Assembly: GCA_002914805.1 (NCBI GenBank)
Contig: JXTB01000070.1
Location: 589,354 to 653,353 of the forward strand
Length of the DNA stretch: 64,000 nt
Direction: 5' to 3'
Source of the DNA: Parasponia andersonii
Lineage: Eukaryota; Streptophyta; Magnoliopsida; Rosales; Cannabaceae
A model generated the notes under the pieces. The model was not told the DNA's origin and did no database searches. It saw only the letters and a program-made list of their open reading frames with translations. Within the stretch, counting starts at the first letter, position 1. Each line of letters begins with the position of its first letter. The position numbers and the translations under genes were made by a program. Positions 10,426-22,383 of this stretch are shown here, one piece after another.

Positions 10426-11629
10426 TAATGGATATTTACAGTCATCGTTTATGGAAAGATTTGGAAAATAGGTTTTATCCTCGTTATATAGGTTGAAAGT
10501 CAAGAACTATGCAATTTTAAGGATTGATAATTGATATAAATTTTATAAAGTCAAATTTTATTTTTCTTCGTTTGTAAAAGAAAAAAAAATTCTTATTGTT
10601 CTTTTCAAAATTATTTTGATATACAATTCTCGAAGAAGAAGACGTAGTAAAATGGAGATGAAGACACAGAGATAGGGCTTTAAAAACTAATTGATAAAAC
10701 AATATTAGATGACTGGGAAAGAGTTTTTTCAAAGTTTTTCATTGATGGTATTGCTTAGAACTAATGAAAATTTCAAAGGGATGAGAAAAGAAAATTCCGA
10801 GTTCTAAAAAACTACGGAAGGCATCTCTTTAATTAGTGAAGGGCTGTAAAGATGAAAAAAAAAATGAGTGAAGGGATGAGAAAAGAAAATTTTGAATTCT
10901 AAAAAAATAGAAAAGGCACCTCTTTAATTGGTGAAGGGCTAAGAAGATGAAAGAAAAAAGAGGCAGTAAAGCCACCATTCTTTAACTAGGTACATCCCTT
11001 ACAAAAAAAAAAAAACAAAACCGCAAGGATTGACCAAAATTTATTTCCCACATGTATAAGCAACAAATGGATGGGCAAGAGACACAATTACCTTATTCCA
11101 ATTCTTATTACTGTCTATTACGGATTAGGTAGTAAACAAGACTACAAAGAAATAGAATCTTGATGTTGAAAAAAGAAAGAAAGAATGGAAATAATTTATT
11201 CGTTTTAATGTTTAATTATGTTATGAATACACATTAGATGATACAAATGTTGACAATACGTACGAAAGTGCAATTTTGCTTTAGGAATGTTGCCTCATAG
11301 ACAAAGTTAATGAAAATCGAAAACAGTACTCTTTAATATAAATGGCTATCAATATTCGGAATCAATATTAATTACTTTTAGCTTTAATCAAATACTACTA
11401 AATGAGCAGTATACGTCCCAGAATTTCCTCTACCAACACCAACTCATGATTGGATTTCAACTCTAAAAGTCCTTTAACAAAGATATAATATATCTTCCAC
11501 AATAAACGAATTGTCGAGAGATCCCACTACTATTTATTCTTCTTATTTTTTATTTTTGTCTAGGCCTTAAAGTGACCAGGCACAAAAACTTATTAAACAT
11601 TTAACCATTAACTTATAAGATAAATGAAT
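10426..11629. other. intergenic, AT-rich; no gene seen
   Basis: Low-complexity A/T runs and no supported coding frames. Contains the 95-bp tandem duplication listed next. Confidence 0.5.
10778..10965 (+). repeat. 95-bp tandem duplication
   Basis: gggatgagaaaagaaaattc starts at 10778 and, with few changes, again at 10873. The similarity continues through ctctttaatt(a/g)gtgaagggct in each copy. Two adjacent diverged copies; no function suggested. Confidence 0.8.
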
Positions 11630-11863
11630 CTAAAACTTGTGGAAGTAGATATCTTCATGACCATCACATTTATCTTGTAAGCCTTGTGCTTTGCATGGAG
11701 TGAGATAACTGGTTTTGTTCACACAGAAGTACATCTCGTGTAGTTGGTATTGTTTCCATTTATTCCTACTGCACTTGATCTTTGGAGTTAATCCAACTGC
11801 ACTAGTTATCGCACTCTTCATTGCTGTCGCTATACAATTTTCCATTTGCCTCAATTCAAGCAT
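11630..11863 (-). pseudogene. ribonuclease T2 family, C-terminal fragment
   Basis: The minus strand encodes about 77 residues with SAVGLTPKIKCSRNKW, QLHEMYFCVNKTS and a final C...KC...F pattern. This fits the last part of plant RNase T2/S-like RNases (pattern: A(I/T)G..P.(I/L)KC...L.(E/Q)(V/I)..CVD...), including the cysteines of the C-terminal disulfides. The two catalytic histidine motifs (CAS I and II) would be upstream, but a stop lies just before the fragment and no catalytic region is visible as far as 12150. It is therefore a truncated gene or a lone last exon. Confidence 0.55.
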
Positions 11864-11924
11864 TTTTCCATTTTATCGGTATCCTCAGATAACAATTGTA
11901 GATTGAAAACTAATTACAAATATG

Positions 11925-12113
11925 TCATTTTTTCTTTGAATAATGTACGGCCAGAGTGTTGGAAGCATAGGTAACGGTGGTGCCAGTTGAATATTCGAAC
12001 TTACTACCAGTATAGGAATCGCCTTGATGCCTCACATTTCTTGTAGAAAGACTCCTCCTTGAATACTTGTGGTTAGTGGCATTACAAGAATAACCACCAT
12101 AGATTCCACCACT
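11925..12113 (-). other. unidentified open frame, 62 codons without ATG
   Basis: Read on the minus strand from just after a TAG, this frame stays open for 62 codons and stops at 11927-11925. It is of normal composition, unlike the AT-rich surroundings, and includes KYSRRSLSTRN, RHQGDSYTGSKFEYSTG and TVTYASN. I do not recognise it. It lies directly upstream of the RNase T2 fragment on the same strand and could be an exon piece of another gene, a transposon scrap or chance. Confidence 0.25.
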
Positions 12114-12152
12114 CTAGAGCACTCACTAAAATTCGTTTAAGTAGAGAGAGAG

Positions 12153-13675
12153 TGCTAAGTCCATAAAATTAGAATTATCTAATGCTATTATGCCTTATGT
12201 TTGCCATGTTCTTATTTGAATTAAGTTGTTTTCAGTGTTTTTCTTATTATTTTGATATTTTTCTTGTTTATGTATATAAATGAATAAAACAAAAGTATTT
12301 AATGCAAAATAAGATGAATTTGTACCTCATAAATGAGTCTTTCAAATAATTAGAATTGATGTTTAATTTGATACGGTTATAGCACAATGAAAATGACGCA
12401 AATCAGAGCTCAAACGAAGAAATGACACCGTGGCACCACCCCCTGCATCTTGGGTCAAAAATTGATGGCTGAGATCAACTTTTCAATCATTCAAGGATCC
12501 AGATTCAGCCAACCTTAAGTTTGCACGATCTACCTCTTTAAAATCCTATCTTTGGGGTTGAAAGAGGCATGTGAGGGTATAGAAAAAGAGAGATGGAGGC
12601 ACAATAGAAGGAGAGCAAGAAGAGGAAGAAGAAGAAGATTACAAGCTCCAAGTCTCCATTTATTGATTTCTTCCCCAACATCAATAACATAGTTTGTTCT
12701 TAGTTTTTTTTTTCTTGTGAGTTTTGCATTGTATTTTTCATATTTGTAGAGTGATATTTTTGAGAGCAAATCTTTGAGAAAGGATTCAAGAGAGAAAGAA
12801 CTAAATTTGGAGTAGGAGATTGACAACCTCCATGAACACCTTCAATCTCTTAAAAGAGAGGGAATTCTAAAACTCTTTTCTCTTTGATATTTTGTATTTA
12901 TTGAATTCATTGTAGCAAAATGTTATTGTTCTCAATTTATATTATGAGCTAAGTTCTTTTTTGTCTTGTTTTACTTTGTGAACCAATTTAGTATCTTGTG
13001 TTTATTTATGTCTCTCCTCTTTGATTAATCAAATCCATATTAAGTTATTTATTTTTACTTTATACTTATTGCTTCTATTTAATTGATCACTAAATAGATT
13101 GTTGAGTGAAATTTCTATAAACTTAGAAAGGAAATTAGAAATTTGGACTTAGTTAAAACAATATAAGATTACCTAGTTTTGGGTAAGTTTGTATAGGATA
13201 GGAATATACCTATGTAACTTGTGCAACCATTTGGAGAGAATTATTAAATTTAATGGACCTAGTCAATTTATATAAGGAGTAACATATTAGTTTGTCTAGA
13301 TATTTTCATTTATGTCTTGGAAAGGAGTTTGTGAATACATTCTAATTCTCGTTTGATAACTCTAATGGATTAGTTAATTTAAGAGGGAAATTAAAAAATT
13401 GTGTGTTTAAAGGATACATAGGGAATTAGTAAACCTAGATATTTTTCTTATTGCTTGCTTTTATTCATTTGTATGATAATTTAGTTTCTTTTATTTTATT
13501 TCTTCAACATCTGTATTTTGGTTATTTGGATAAATTTGAACTAAGATAATTTTAGTACTTAGCTTAGATTTAGTTATCAATCTCCATGAGTTCAACACTC
13601 TTAACTCCTAAATCTATATTACTTGTGACCGTGTGCATTTGTACGGGAGTGTGTGATTTTATACATACAAATTCC
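12153..13675 (+). repeat. 5' LTR of the Athila-like element (main part)
   Basis: Starts TGCTAAGTCCATAAAATTAG. Its first ~750 bp match 25040-25787. It continues to the Copia insertion point, and its last bases lie beyond the insertion at 22384-22396. The sequence just upstream (gtttaagtagagagagag) itself resembles an Athila polypurine tract, so this LTR may once have been shared with another element to the left. Confidence 0.8.
13671..13675. repeat. target site duplication attcc (left, Copia)
   Basis: attcc precedes the Copia LTR; attct (one change) follows the other LTR at 22384-22388. Confidence 0.75.
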
Positions 13676-15325
13676 TATTGGAAATATGCTCTAGAAAGTA
13701 TTTTCTTTGTTTGGAATTTTAAATAATGTTTATTAGATTTAAGTGTTATCTATTTATTATTAATAAATTCCATATTATGTCCCAATAATATATATGTGAT
13801 GTTCATGTTTTCTATTATGCAAACGTCTAAAAGTTTCTATGACTAATAATGAGTAATAAATAATTGTTCGTTTGAAGTGTACACATGTGGGAGACTAAAT
13901 TATTTATTTCATTATATCTAAATTAAAAGTTCGCATTCTGCAAATAAAGATGGAATACTTTATTTTGCCATAGGATGTAGTGTTGTCTATTTTAACGGGA
14001 TTGATGAAATCTCCAATCATCGAGGTATCTGACTTTGGATAGAAACACTAGTGCGTTATAAGAAAGTTATAAATGCGTTGAACTGGACCAAGTGAAAATT
14101 GAATTTGAGGCTAAGTGTCATAACTCAATATTCTATCTTTGACTAATCTAGCATTATTGCAAGATTACCACAATCCTAGTGATTCTCGGACCTGCTTTCG
14201 TGAGTTTTATCTTTTTAACTTACTAAAGGACTAGTTCTGATTATATGCTTCAAACTCCGGTATTTTGAAAGATAAGATTTGGGAATTGATGAGAATGCCT
14301 TTCATGATTTGGACATCATGCATATAATATCACTTTGAGTTTTTCAAGGACAACTAGGCACCAACTATTCATTTATTGAATTTGACTGTGTTTGTATGGG
14401 CAGTTACAAAACATCGTAGTCAATTATTATCCATTAGATGAAAAATGGCAACTCAAAGGTAAATATGTACTAGAGGGGTAATACGGTAATTTCACCTCAC
14501 TAGTATGGCATTGCATTGGGGGTATGTCTGCAGGTATAGTATATGCTAAATAGATCAAGTTAATTAGAGCGTTAATTAGCTTCACAGAAAATATATGACA
14601 TTCAGTCTAAGAGTGCAATATTGGATAGTGGAGTGCCCCAATATTAATGGACAAGGCCCAATCATAATTAAGAGTTAATTATGATTATGGGTAGTTAGCC
14701 CATTAGAGCTTAGACTATTTGGATCCATAAGGTCCCCTATCTAGCTCACACATAGCCCGATACTAATTGAATGGTCAGTTGAGCCCAATAAGCCTATTAG
14801 AGTTTACATCTCTTTAAATACTTAAGAGAAAAGTTCTCTTAAGCCACTCTAATGGTAGAACATGCCTACTACAATTCATGGACTATAGATTTCGTGTGAC
14901 AGAGAGAAAAAGAGATAGTGGAAGAGACGAGCTTTCGTGGGAGAAGTCCTATGCTCGTTTATGGCCGCTAAGAGAGAGATACCCATGGTCGTAGACGTGC
15001 ACTCAAGGAGAAGGAAGATCGCCTTCCGGATCATTGCTCATCTCTCATTGGGAATCAAGAAGGTGCCTACATACCGGATCATTCAACATGCTCTAGAGAA
15101 TAGATGGGAAGGCTCAATGGTTGTGAAGCGCTTCTAGGTTTTATCTAAACCAAGATCCATGAATTGATTTATGTTAGATCAGCGATCCTATGTTTTTGTT
15201 TCGTAAAGTTTCAAGAAAAGTTTTAAAATATCTATTCTGCTGCGTTCTTGATTTGTTTATAATACTGTGGTAATCATTTTCGGTAAAATCGATTTTACAG
15301 AAATTTGTTTTTGAAATTACCAACA
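13676..15325 (+). repeat. 5' LTR of the nested Copia element
   Basis: 1650 bp. Starts TATTGGAAATATG (TGTTGG in the partner, so one mutation) and ends ACCAACA. Matches 20744-22383 throughout, including the family motif gtaatacggtaatttcac at about 14480. Confidence 0.88.
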
Positions 15326-15327
15326 AT

Positions 15328-15342
15328 TGCTATCAAGAGCAA
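15328..15342 (+). other. primer-binding site (initiator tRNA-Met type)
   Basis: tgctatcaagagcaa follows the LTR by two bases and resembles TGGTATCAGAGCA, the usual Copia primer site, with an inserted base. Confidence 0.6.
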
Positions 15343-15714
15343 AGGTTTTTGATGATCTAGCATATCTTGTTCATATTTATTCTCTTAAAGTTTGATGATC
15401 TATGATTTCTATAAAAATCTCTTTGATTATGTTTGGTCTTGTTCATGTTTATGAGTATGCTCTATTATGTATGATGATTGATTAATTTAATGAGTTTAAA
15501 TGATATTCAATTAGATGTTACTATGAGTTTATGATCATGTGATGTGTTTTTAATTTTTCATGCATGTTCTTGATTTTCTATGTTTTTATGTTCTTGATAA
15601 AACTATACGTAGAAAGTCATTTGATATTTAATTGTGTCGTAGTTTTTGAGAAAAACTGTTTGAAAATTAAGTTACGGATTTTTCGGACTCGAAAACGCTA
15701 TGAGGTAGCACACA
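15343..15714 (+). other. leader of the Copia element, non-coding
   Basis: T-rich sequence between the primer site and the GC-rich block; no coding signal seen. Confidence 0.4.
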
Positions 15715-15960
15715 CTGAGAGTCATGCGCGCCGCCCATGTTGCTGCATTGGGGAGACCCTCATGACGGCACGGGTGGCAACCCCACGCATTGGCCACGCT
15801 TGAGCAACCCTTTGCATTGGCCATGCGGGTGGCACCCCATGCACTAGCCGCACGGGTGTTGGCCTGCTCCCATAGCCACGTGGGTGGCACCCCATGCGCT
15901 AGCCACGTGGGTGTCGGTCCACTCCTGTGGCAGCGCGTGCTTTGTTCTGCTCTTGTGGTC
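15715..15960 (+). repeat. GC-rich degenerate tandem repeats in the leader
   Basis: Repeats of the type gggtggcaccccatgc(a/g)(c/t)tagcc(a/g)cg, each about 27-60 bp, form a GC-rich island in otherwise AT-rich DNA. Open frames across it on both strands are by-products of high GC. A comparable GC-rich block lies at the same relative place in the element at 52286. Confidence 0.75.
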
Positions 15961-16309
15961 ACTTCGTCTCGTGCCCGTTGCTATGCCGATGTCGTGTGTG
16001 ACCAGTTGGTGTGCGGAATTAGTTCTGTACGTGACCACGCGACATCCCTGAGGACCCGTTCTGACTACACGTCCATATGTAATGATGTATCGTACCAATA
16101 GCTGCACCACTTTGCCCTGCCTCCTTAACTGCATGCATGCTGTCTCGTACGCATGTCGTTGAAATCTACCCGAGCGAGGCTGCGTAGTGTTATGCGAGCC
16201 CGTTGACATCCCGAGGATCGTCCTCGTTACAGTTTCCCGTTTGGACTTTTAGCTTGTTCTGAACTATGTTGCGGCGTTCCGATCGGCATCTCGATGTCAT
16301 TGACGTCAG
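15961..16309 (+). other. GC-rich leader, non-repetitive part
   Basis: GC-rich, CpG-containing sequence with no recognisable protein on either strand. It ends abruptly at the AT-rich tract. Confidence 0.4.
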
Positions 16310-17424
16310 ATTATCTATTTTAGATAATTTTTCATTTTAAGTTCCTTATTTAAATTTTGAATTGGAGATTATATAGGAAATTTGAATTCATTACCTTATC
16401 TATTTTTGAAATTTAAATTTTGGTAACTAATTTGATAGGATAAGATTTCATCAGAAAATCCTATATTCTTTAAATTTGAAATTTAAATATTTGAATTTAA
16501 ATTAAGGATGAGATCTTTAGTTTATGGAAGGATTTACATTAAAGATAAGATCGTCAATTTAAATAAATTCAAATCAAGGATAAGATCACTTGATTTAGAA
16601 AAATTTAAATGACTATTTAAATATAGATAGGATCACATATTTAAATAGATTTGATTTCAAATTTAAATATGGATAAGATCTCACTATTTAAGGAAATCAA
16701 TTTAAATAAATAGGGAATTAATTAACTACCGAAATTAAAATTTTGAATTAAATAGATATAGATAAGATTTATGTCTTAAACATATTTTAATTTGATTAAA
16801 ATATAAAATTTCAAAATTAAGAGTTAATTCGAAATTAGTTTAAAATTTTAATTAGATATAATTTTTATTTAAATATTATGTGATAATGTTTGAAATTTTC
16901 AAAATCAACATAGTTGATTAGATATTTACTAAACTATTTATGAGATAATTAGTTATTTGTTTGAATTTAAATTTGATTTGAATTCAAATCTAGAGATATT
17001 CTAGGAGATTTAAATAGTTAAATATTTTATAATTTAATTTTGAAACTTATGAAGATTTCAAAATTAAAATTTGATAGAATATCTTATCTATCCAAATCTG
17101 TTTGATTTTGAATTTAAAGTTTGTAGTTAATTTTAATTAGATTAAAATGAATAATTAAAAATTATGAGATAAGTTCAGATTTGGCACGATTTTAAACTTT
17201 CTATTTATTTTAATGAGATTAAAATAAATGATTAGATATTATGAGATAAATCTAAATTCAAATTTATGTGATTGGATAATATTACTATATTAATTATTTA
17301 ATAATTAATTCATGATTTGAAATTCAAACGTTGAATTTAAATCAAGAGATAATCTAGAAGATTTAATAAGATTAAATTTTCAAAAGATTATCTATATTAA
17401 TTATTCAATAATTAATTTAAAGAT
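16310..17424 (+). repeat. very AT-rich tract of TTTAAATT/GATAAGAT-type words
   Basis: More than 1 kb built from recurring words such as aaatttgaatttaaat, ggataagat and gattaaaat. No coding potential. The same style of sequence follows the GC-rich block at 54551-55591. It runs into the assembly gap. Confidence 0.75.
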
Positions 17425-18274
17425 NNNNNNNNNNNNNNNNNNNNNNNNNNNNNNNNNNNNNNNNNNNNNNNNNNNNNNNNNNNNNNNNNNNNNNNNNNNN
17501 NNNNNNNNNNNNNNNNNNNNNNNNNNNNNNNNNNNNNNNNNNNNNNNNNNNNNNNNNNNNNNNNNNNNNNNNNNNNNNNNNNNNNNNNNNNNNNNNNNNN
17601 NNNNNNNNNNNNNNNNNNNNNNNNNNNNNNNNNNNNNNNNNNNNNNNNNNNNNNNNNNNNNNNNNNNNNNNNNNNNNNNNNNNNNNNNNNNNNNNNNNNN
17701 NNNNNNNNNNNNNNNNNNNNNNNNNNNNNNNNNNNNNNNNNNNNNNNNNNNNNNNNNNNNNNNNNNNNNNNNNNNNNNNNNNNNNNNNNNNNNNNNNNNN
17801 NNNNNNNNNNNNNNNNNNNNNNNNNNNNNNNNNNNNNNNNNNNNNNNNNNNNNNNNNNNNNNNNNNNNNNNNNNNNNNNNNNNNNNNNNNNNNNNNNNNN
17901 NNNNNNNNNNNNNNNNNNNNNNNNNNNNNNNNNNNNNNNNNNNNNNNNNNNNNNNNNNNNNNNNNNNNNNNNNNNNNNNNNNNNNNNNNNNNNNNNNNNN
18001 NNNNNNNNNNNNNNNNNNNNNNNNNNNNNNNNNNNNNNNNNNNNNNNNNNNNNNNNNNNNNNNNNNNNNNNNNNNNNNNNNNNNNNNNNNNNNNNNNNNN
18101 NNNNNNNNNNNNNNNNNNNNNNNNNNNNNNNNNNNNNNNNNNNNNNNNNNNNNNNNNNNNNNNNNNNNNNNNNNNNNNNNNNNNNNNNNNNNNNNNNNNN
18201 NNNNNNNNNNNNNNNNNNNNNNNNNNNNNNNNNNNNNNNNNNNNNNNNNNNNNNNNNNNNNNNNNNNNNNNNNN
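17425..18274. other. assembly gap, 850 N
   Basis: Run of unknown bases inside the Copia leader. The length is the stated gap size and may not be the true distance. The Copia gag start is probably in or beside it. Confidence 0.99.
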
Positions 18275-18539
18275 GAGACTAGTGAAGAAAAATAAAGCAT
18301 ATATGTGGTGGGAGAATTCCTAGAAAATTCATTGATACATGTTGACATATGATGTCCAATATGTTACTATATGAAATTCAAGGAATTCAAACCACTACAA
18401 TATTATACTAAATCTCAATGAGATACCTAATGAACATCTTCACCAAGCTAAAGTATCTAAAGGTGAATTTTGTAATCCCTAGCTAAAAGGAAAATGTTTC
18501 CTATATAGCACTAAAGGATATTGAAAGAAAATTGTTAGG

Positions 18540-20743
18540 GATAACTATACAATACTTGATTGAAAGGTAATAATAATTTATTATTCATTAAATTATTTAA
18601 GTGGATAACTTAATGAATCTTGGATAGGTTTCAAGAATCATTAACTATGTTTGCATGTCTGTTGCAAAGGGTTCAAGGAAACCAAAGGGTTTAGTGAAGG
18701 CAAGTTCACTAAGTGTAAGAACTTCAATGGCTATAGTGTCTATACATTAAATGAGAAATATTTAAATTCATGTTTGAATAAATTAAGACATTAAAAATTG
18801 TCAAGCATTTAAGAAAAAATTGATTTTTGTTTCATACTTGATGAAACGATATTATTTTGTTTGTCTCAACGACAAAGTTCTATGTGAAAGAATAATATTC
18901 TTAATTGTGCTAAATGACATTTGTATTGACCTAAATTATTTTCATTGTATGATACTAATAATGATGAGATTGAACATAATAAATCTAATCATAAGAAAGT
19001 AAGTACTAAAAATAAAACATATGTGTACTTCGGTTATATTAACCTAAGTATGATCCAAAGATTAGTTAAGGATAGGCATCTAAACTTGTTAGAAGCCATA
19101 CATTCACCAATCTACGAATCTTATGTAGAAGGTAAAATGACTAAATGGTCCATTGTTAGAAAAGACCTAAGAGTACAAGAATGTTTAAAAATAGTACATA
19201 TTGTTGTTTGTGGGTCCTTGAGCAATCAAGCCCAATGAGATTTTGAATATATCATTATGAATGATTATTCATAATTTTATTAAGTTTTCCTAATGTTACT
19301 GCTAATTGAATTCTTTTGAAATGTTCAAAGAATTGAAAGCAGAAACTAAAAAAAAACAATTAGGAAAAATATAAAGACTCATTGATTGGATCGAAATGTT
19401 GAATACCTCTATAAAGAATTCTTAGGAATATCTCACACACAATAAAAACTTTTGGCTATGATTAAGTTGTTGTTCTATTGTTCATTATTACAATATCTTT
19501 TGGAAATACATCTTGGAGATGGTGATATGCCTACTAACAGAGTTCCATCTAAGTCAATACCTAAGACACCATTTTGAAAAATAGAAAGGACATAAAGCTA
19601 GTTTATATCATATCCATATTTGTGGTTATCTAGCGTATGTGCTGAAAGGAAAAATAACTAAGTTGGAATAACAATCTAAATTGTATCTGTTTATAGGAAA
19701 CTCAAAAGAAATAGAAGGGTATTACTTCTATAGTACTAAAGTAAGAAAGTATTTGTTAGACCAAATGTCTTTTACTTGGAAGAAAACTATATGAAGTATT
19801 TAATCCGAAAGTAAGTTATTTCTTGAGGAATTAACTGATGATATAATCAGCCTATCTATGAAAGATAGATTAGAGTAAGCACTTAAGAAGGATAAATCAC
19901 TAGAAGATCAACATAAATCAGACCCTCATTGTAGTGGGAGGATTGTGAGACAATCTGGAAGATATTTGGAAATAAGAGAGTCCTATAACCTAGAATCTGT
20001 TGTTATGATCAAGTCTATTCATATACTCTTTTCCATAGTCGTATCTCTTGATTATGAGATACAGTAAATGAACATTAAGATATAGCGAGAGGGATTCATT
20101 GAAAAAGGCCAAGAAAGTAAAGTTTGTGAAATTTTAGAGGTCTAATTTATAGACTTAAGCATTTGTCAAGAATTTATTGATTTGATCAATACATAGATGA
20201 ATCTTGTATCTATAAAAGAGTCAGGGCAGCAAAGTGATTTTTTTGATTTATATATATTGATGATATAATAACCATTGGGAATGATATAGGATGTAAATCA
20301 TCAATAAAAATTTTGTTAGCACAATAGCATGATATTTATTATGCTGTTGGAATAGTAAGTTGTTACTAATCCAATCTAGAACCTGAACATAGAGTTATAG
20401 TCAAGTATATCCTTAAATATCTTTAGAGAAATAGGAACTATATGCTTGTCTATTCTAGAGAAAGATCTTATTTATATAAGATATATTAATTCAGATGGTT
20501 GGTCTGAAAATATACTCCAAAGGATCAATCTTTTGTTATGCGTTAACCCTAATAGCGAGATGCTATAAAGAGTAAGATAGCCTTAGCAGAAGAACCTTAC
20601 TGGTCTGTTTACCAAATCTTTTGCAATCAAAGTATTTGAGGATCTTCTAACCAAATCTTTTGCAATCAAAGTATTTGAGGATCACCTAGAAGGAATGGGA
20701 CGGCGTGATATATCACATCTGCTTTAAAGGGTAAGTGGGAGAT
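18540..20743 (+). pseudogene. Copia pol polyprotein, decayed
   Basis: 18945-19240 encodes a GAG-pre-integrase and integrase start (GYINLSMIQRLVKDRHLN, EGKMTKW, VCGSLSNQAQ). About 19500-19790 encodes the end of integrase (KGHKASLYHIHICGYLAYVL, LYLFIGNSKEIEGYYFYS). About 20230-20290 gives an RT palm remnant (FIYIDDIITIGNDIG); 20380-20450 gives EPEHRVIVKYILKYL from RT/RNase H. 20600-20690 is the C-terminus (TKSFAIKVFEDHLEGMG). The protease is not clear, and much of RT is missing. Stops and shifts are frequent, so no product is expected. Confidence 0.8.
20611..20683 (+). repeat. 39-bp-period in-frame duplication in Copia C-terminus
   Basis: A 34-bp block (accaaatcttttgcaatcaa...) at 20611-20644 recurs at 20650-20683. 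The 39-bp period equals 13 codons, so the duplication kept frame when it arose. Confidence 0.85.
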
Positions 20744-22383
20744 TGTTGGGAATATGCCTTACAAAACAGTATCTTTGTTTGGCATTTTAAATAATGTTTA
20801 TTGGATTTAAGGGTTATCTATTTGTTATTAATAAATTCCATATTATGTCCTAATAATATACATGTGATGTTCATGTTTTCTATTATGCAAACGTCTAAAA
20901 GTTTTCATGACTAATAATGAGTAATAAATAATTATTCATGTGAAGTGTTCACATATGGGAGACTAAATTATTTATTTCATTATGTCTAAATTAAAAATTC
21001 ATATTCTTCAAATAAAGATGGAATACTTTTTTTTGCCATAGGATGTAGTGTTGTCTATTTCAACGGGATTGATGAAATCTCCAATCATCGAGGTGTCTGA
21101 CTTTGGATAGAAACACTAGTGCATTATAAGAAAGTTATAAGTGTGTTGAACTGGACCAAGTGAAAATTGAATTTGAGGCTAAGTGCCATAACTCAATATT
21201 CTATCTTTGACTAATCTAGCACTATTGCAAGATTACCTCAATCCTAGTGATTGTCGGTCTTACTTTCGTGAGTTTTATCTTTTTGACTTACTAAAGGACT
21301 AGTTCCGATTATATGCTTCGATCTCCGGCATCTTGGAAGATAAGATTTGTTAATTGACGAGAATGCCTTTCATGATTTGGACACCATGCATATACTGTCA
21401 CTTTGAGTTTTTCAAGGACTTGTATAATAAAAAAAACTAGGCGCTAGCTATTCACTTAGTGAATTTGACTGTGCTTGTATGGGCAGTTATAAACACTGTA
21501 GTCAATTATTATTCATTAGATGAAAAATGGCAACTCAAAAGTAAATATGTACTAGAGGGATAATACAGTAATTTCATCTCACTAGTATGGCATTGCATCG
21601 GGGGTATGTCTGCAAGTATAGTATATGCTAAATAGATCAAGTTAATTAGAGCGTTAATTAGCATCACAGAAAATATATGACATTCAGTCTAAGAGTGCAA
21701 TTGGATAGTGGAATGCCCCAATAGTAATGGACAAGGCCCAATCATAATTAAGAATTAATTATGATTATGGATAGTTGGCCCATTGGAGTTTAGACTATTT
21801 TGATCCATAAGGTCCCCTATCTAGCTCGCACATAGCCCAATACTAATTGAATGGTCAGTTGAGCCTAATAAGCCCATTAGAGTTTACATCTCTTTAAATA
21901 CTTAAGAGAAAAGTTCTCCTAAGCCACTCTAATGGTGGAACATGCCTACTACAATCCACGGATTGTAGATTTTGTGTGATAGAGAGAAAAAGAGAGAGTA
22001 GAAGAGACAAGCCACCGTGGGAGAAGTCTTATGCTCGTTTATGGCCGCTAAGGAGAGATACCCATGGTCGTAGACGTGGACTCTGGATCGTTCGCTCTTC
22101 TCTTATTGGGAATCAAGAAGGTGCCCACATATCAGATCATTCAATGGGCTCTAGAGAATAGATAGGAAGGCTCAATGGTTATGAACTGCTTCTAGGTTTT
22201 ATCTAAACTAATATTCATGAATTGATTTATGTTAGTTCAATAATCCCACGTTTTTGTTTTGTAAAGTTTCAAGAATATTTTTAAAGTACCTATTCCGCTG
22301 CGTTCTTGATTTGTTTATAAAACTGCAGAAGTCGTTTTCAGTAAAATCAGTTTTTCGGAAATTTGTTTTCTAAATTACCAATA
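20744..22383 (+). repeat. 3' LTR of the nested Copia element
   Basis: 1640 bp, starts TGTTGGGAATATG after the purine tract aagggtaagtgggagat and ends ACCAATA. Partner of 13676-15325, with indels such as an extra ~20 bp near 21420. Confidence 0.88.

Larger units (their letters stand above)
13676..22383 (+). mobile_element. Copia LTR retrotransposon nested in the Athila LTR
   Basis: 8.7 kb: 5' LTR 13676-15325, primer site, a GC-rich then AT-rich leader, an 850-N gap, decayed pol (about 18540-20740), purine tract and 3' LTR 20744-22383. Flanked by a near-perfect 5-bp duplication. Domain order GAG-pre-integrase, integrase, RT, RNase H is that of Copia. Many stops and frameshifts show it is inactive. 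The same LTR family recurs at 52286 and 60103. Confidence 0.85.

Noticed and set aside
12530..12826. 98-codon minus-strand frame
   Set aside because: It lies in the Athila LTR; the other LTR copy has a different, broken frame (25400-25678). No domain.
15672..16209. Overlapping GC-rich open frames on both strands (96-121 codons)
   Set aside because: They coincide with the GC-rich tandem-repeat leader of the Copia element, have no domain and arise from few AT-rich stops.
17401..18348. Apparent 315-codon open frame on the minus strand
   Set aside because: It consists almost wholly of the N gap; real sequence at its ends gives only a few codons.
18660..19240. Host gene in the 18.7-19.2 kb open frames
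   Set aside because: The sequence is Copia GAG-pre-integrase/integrase (IQRLVKD...EGKMTK...CGSLS), not a host gene.
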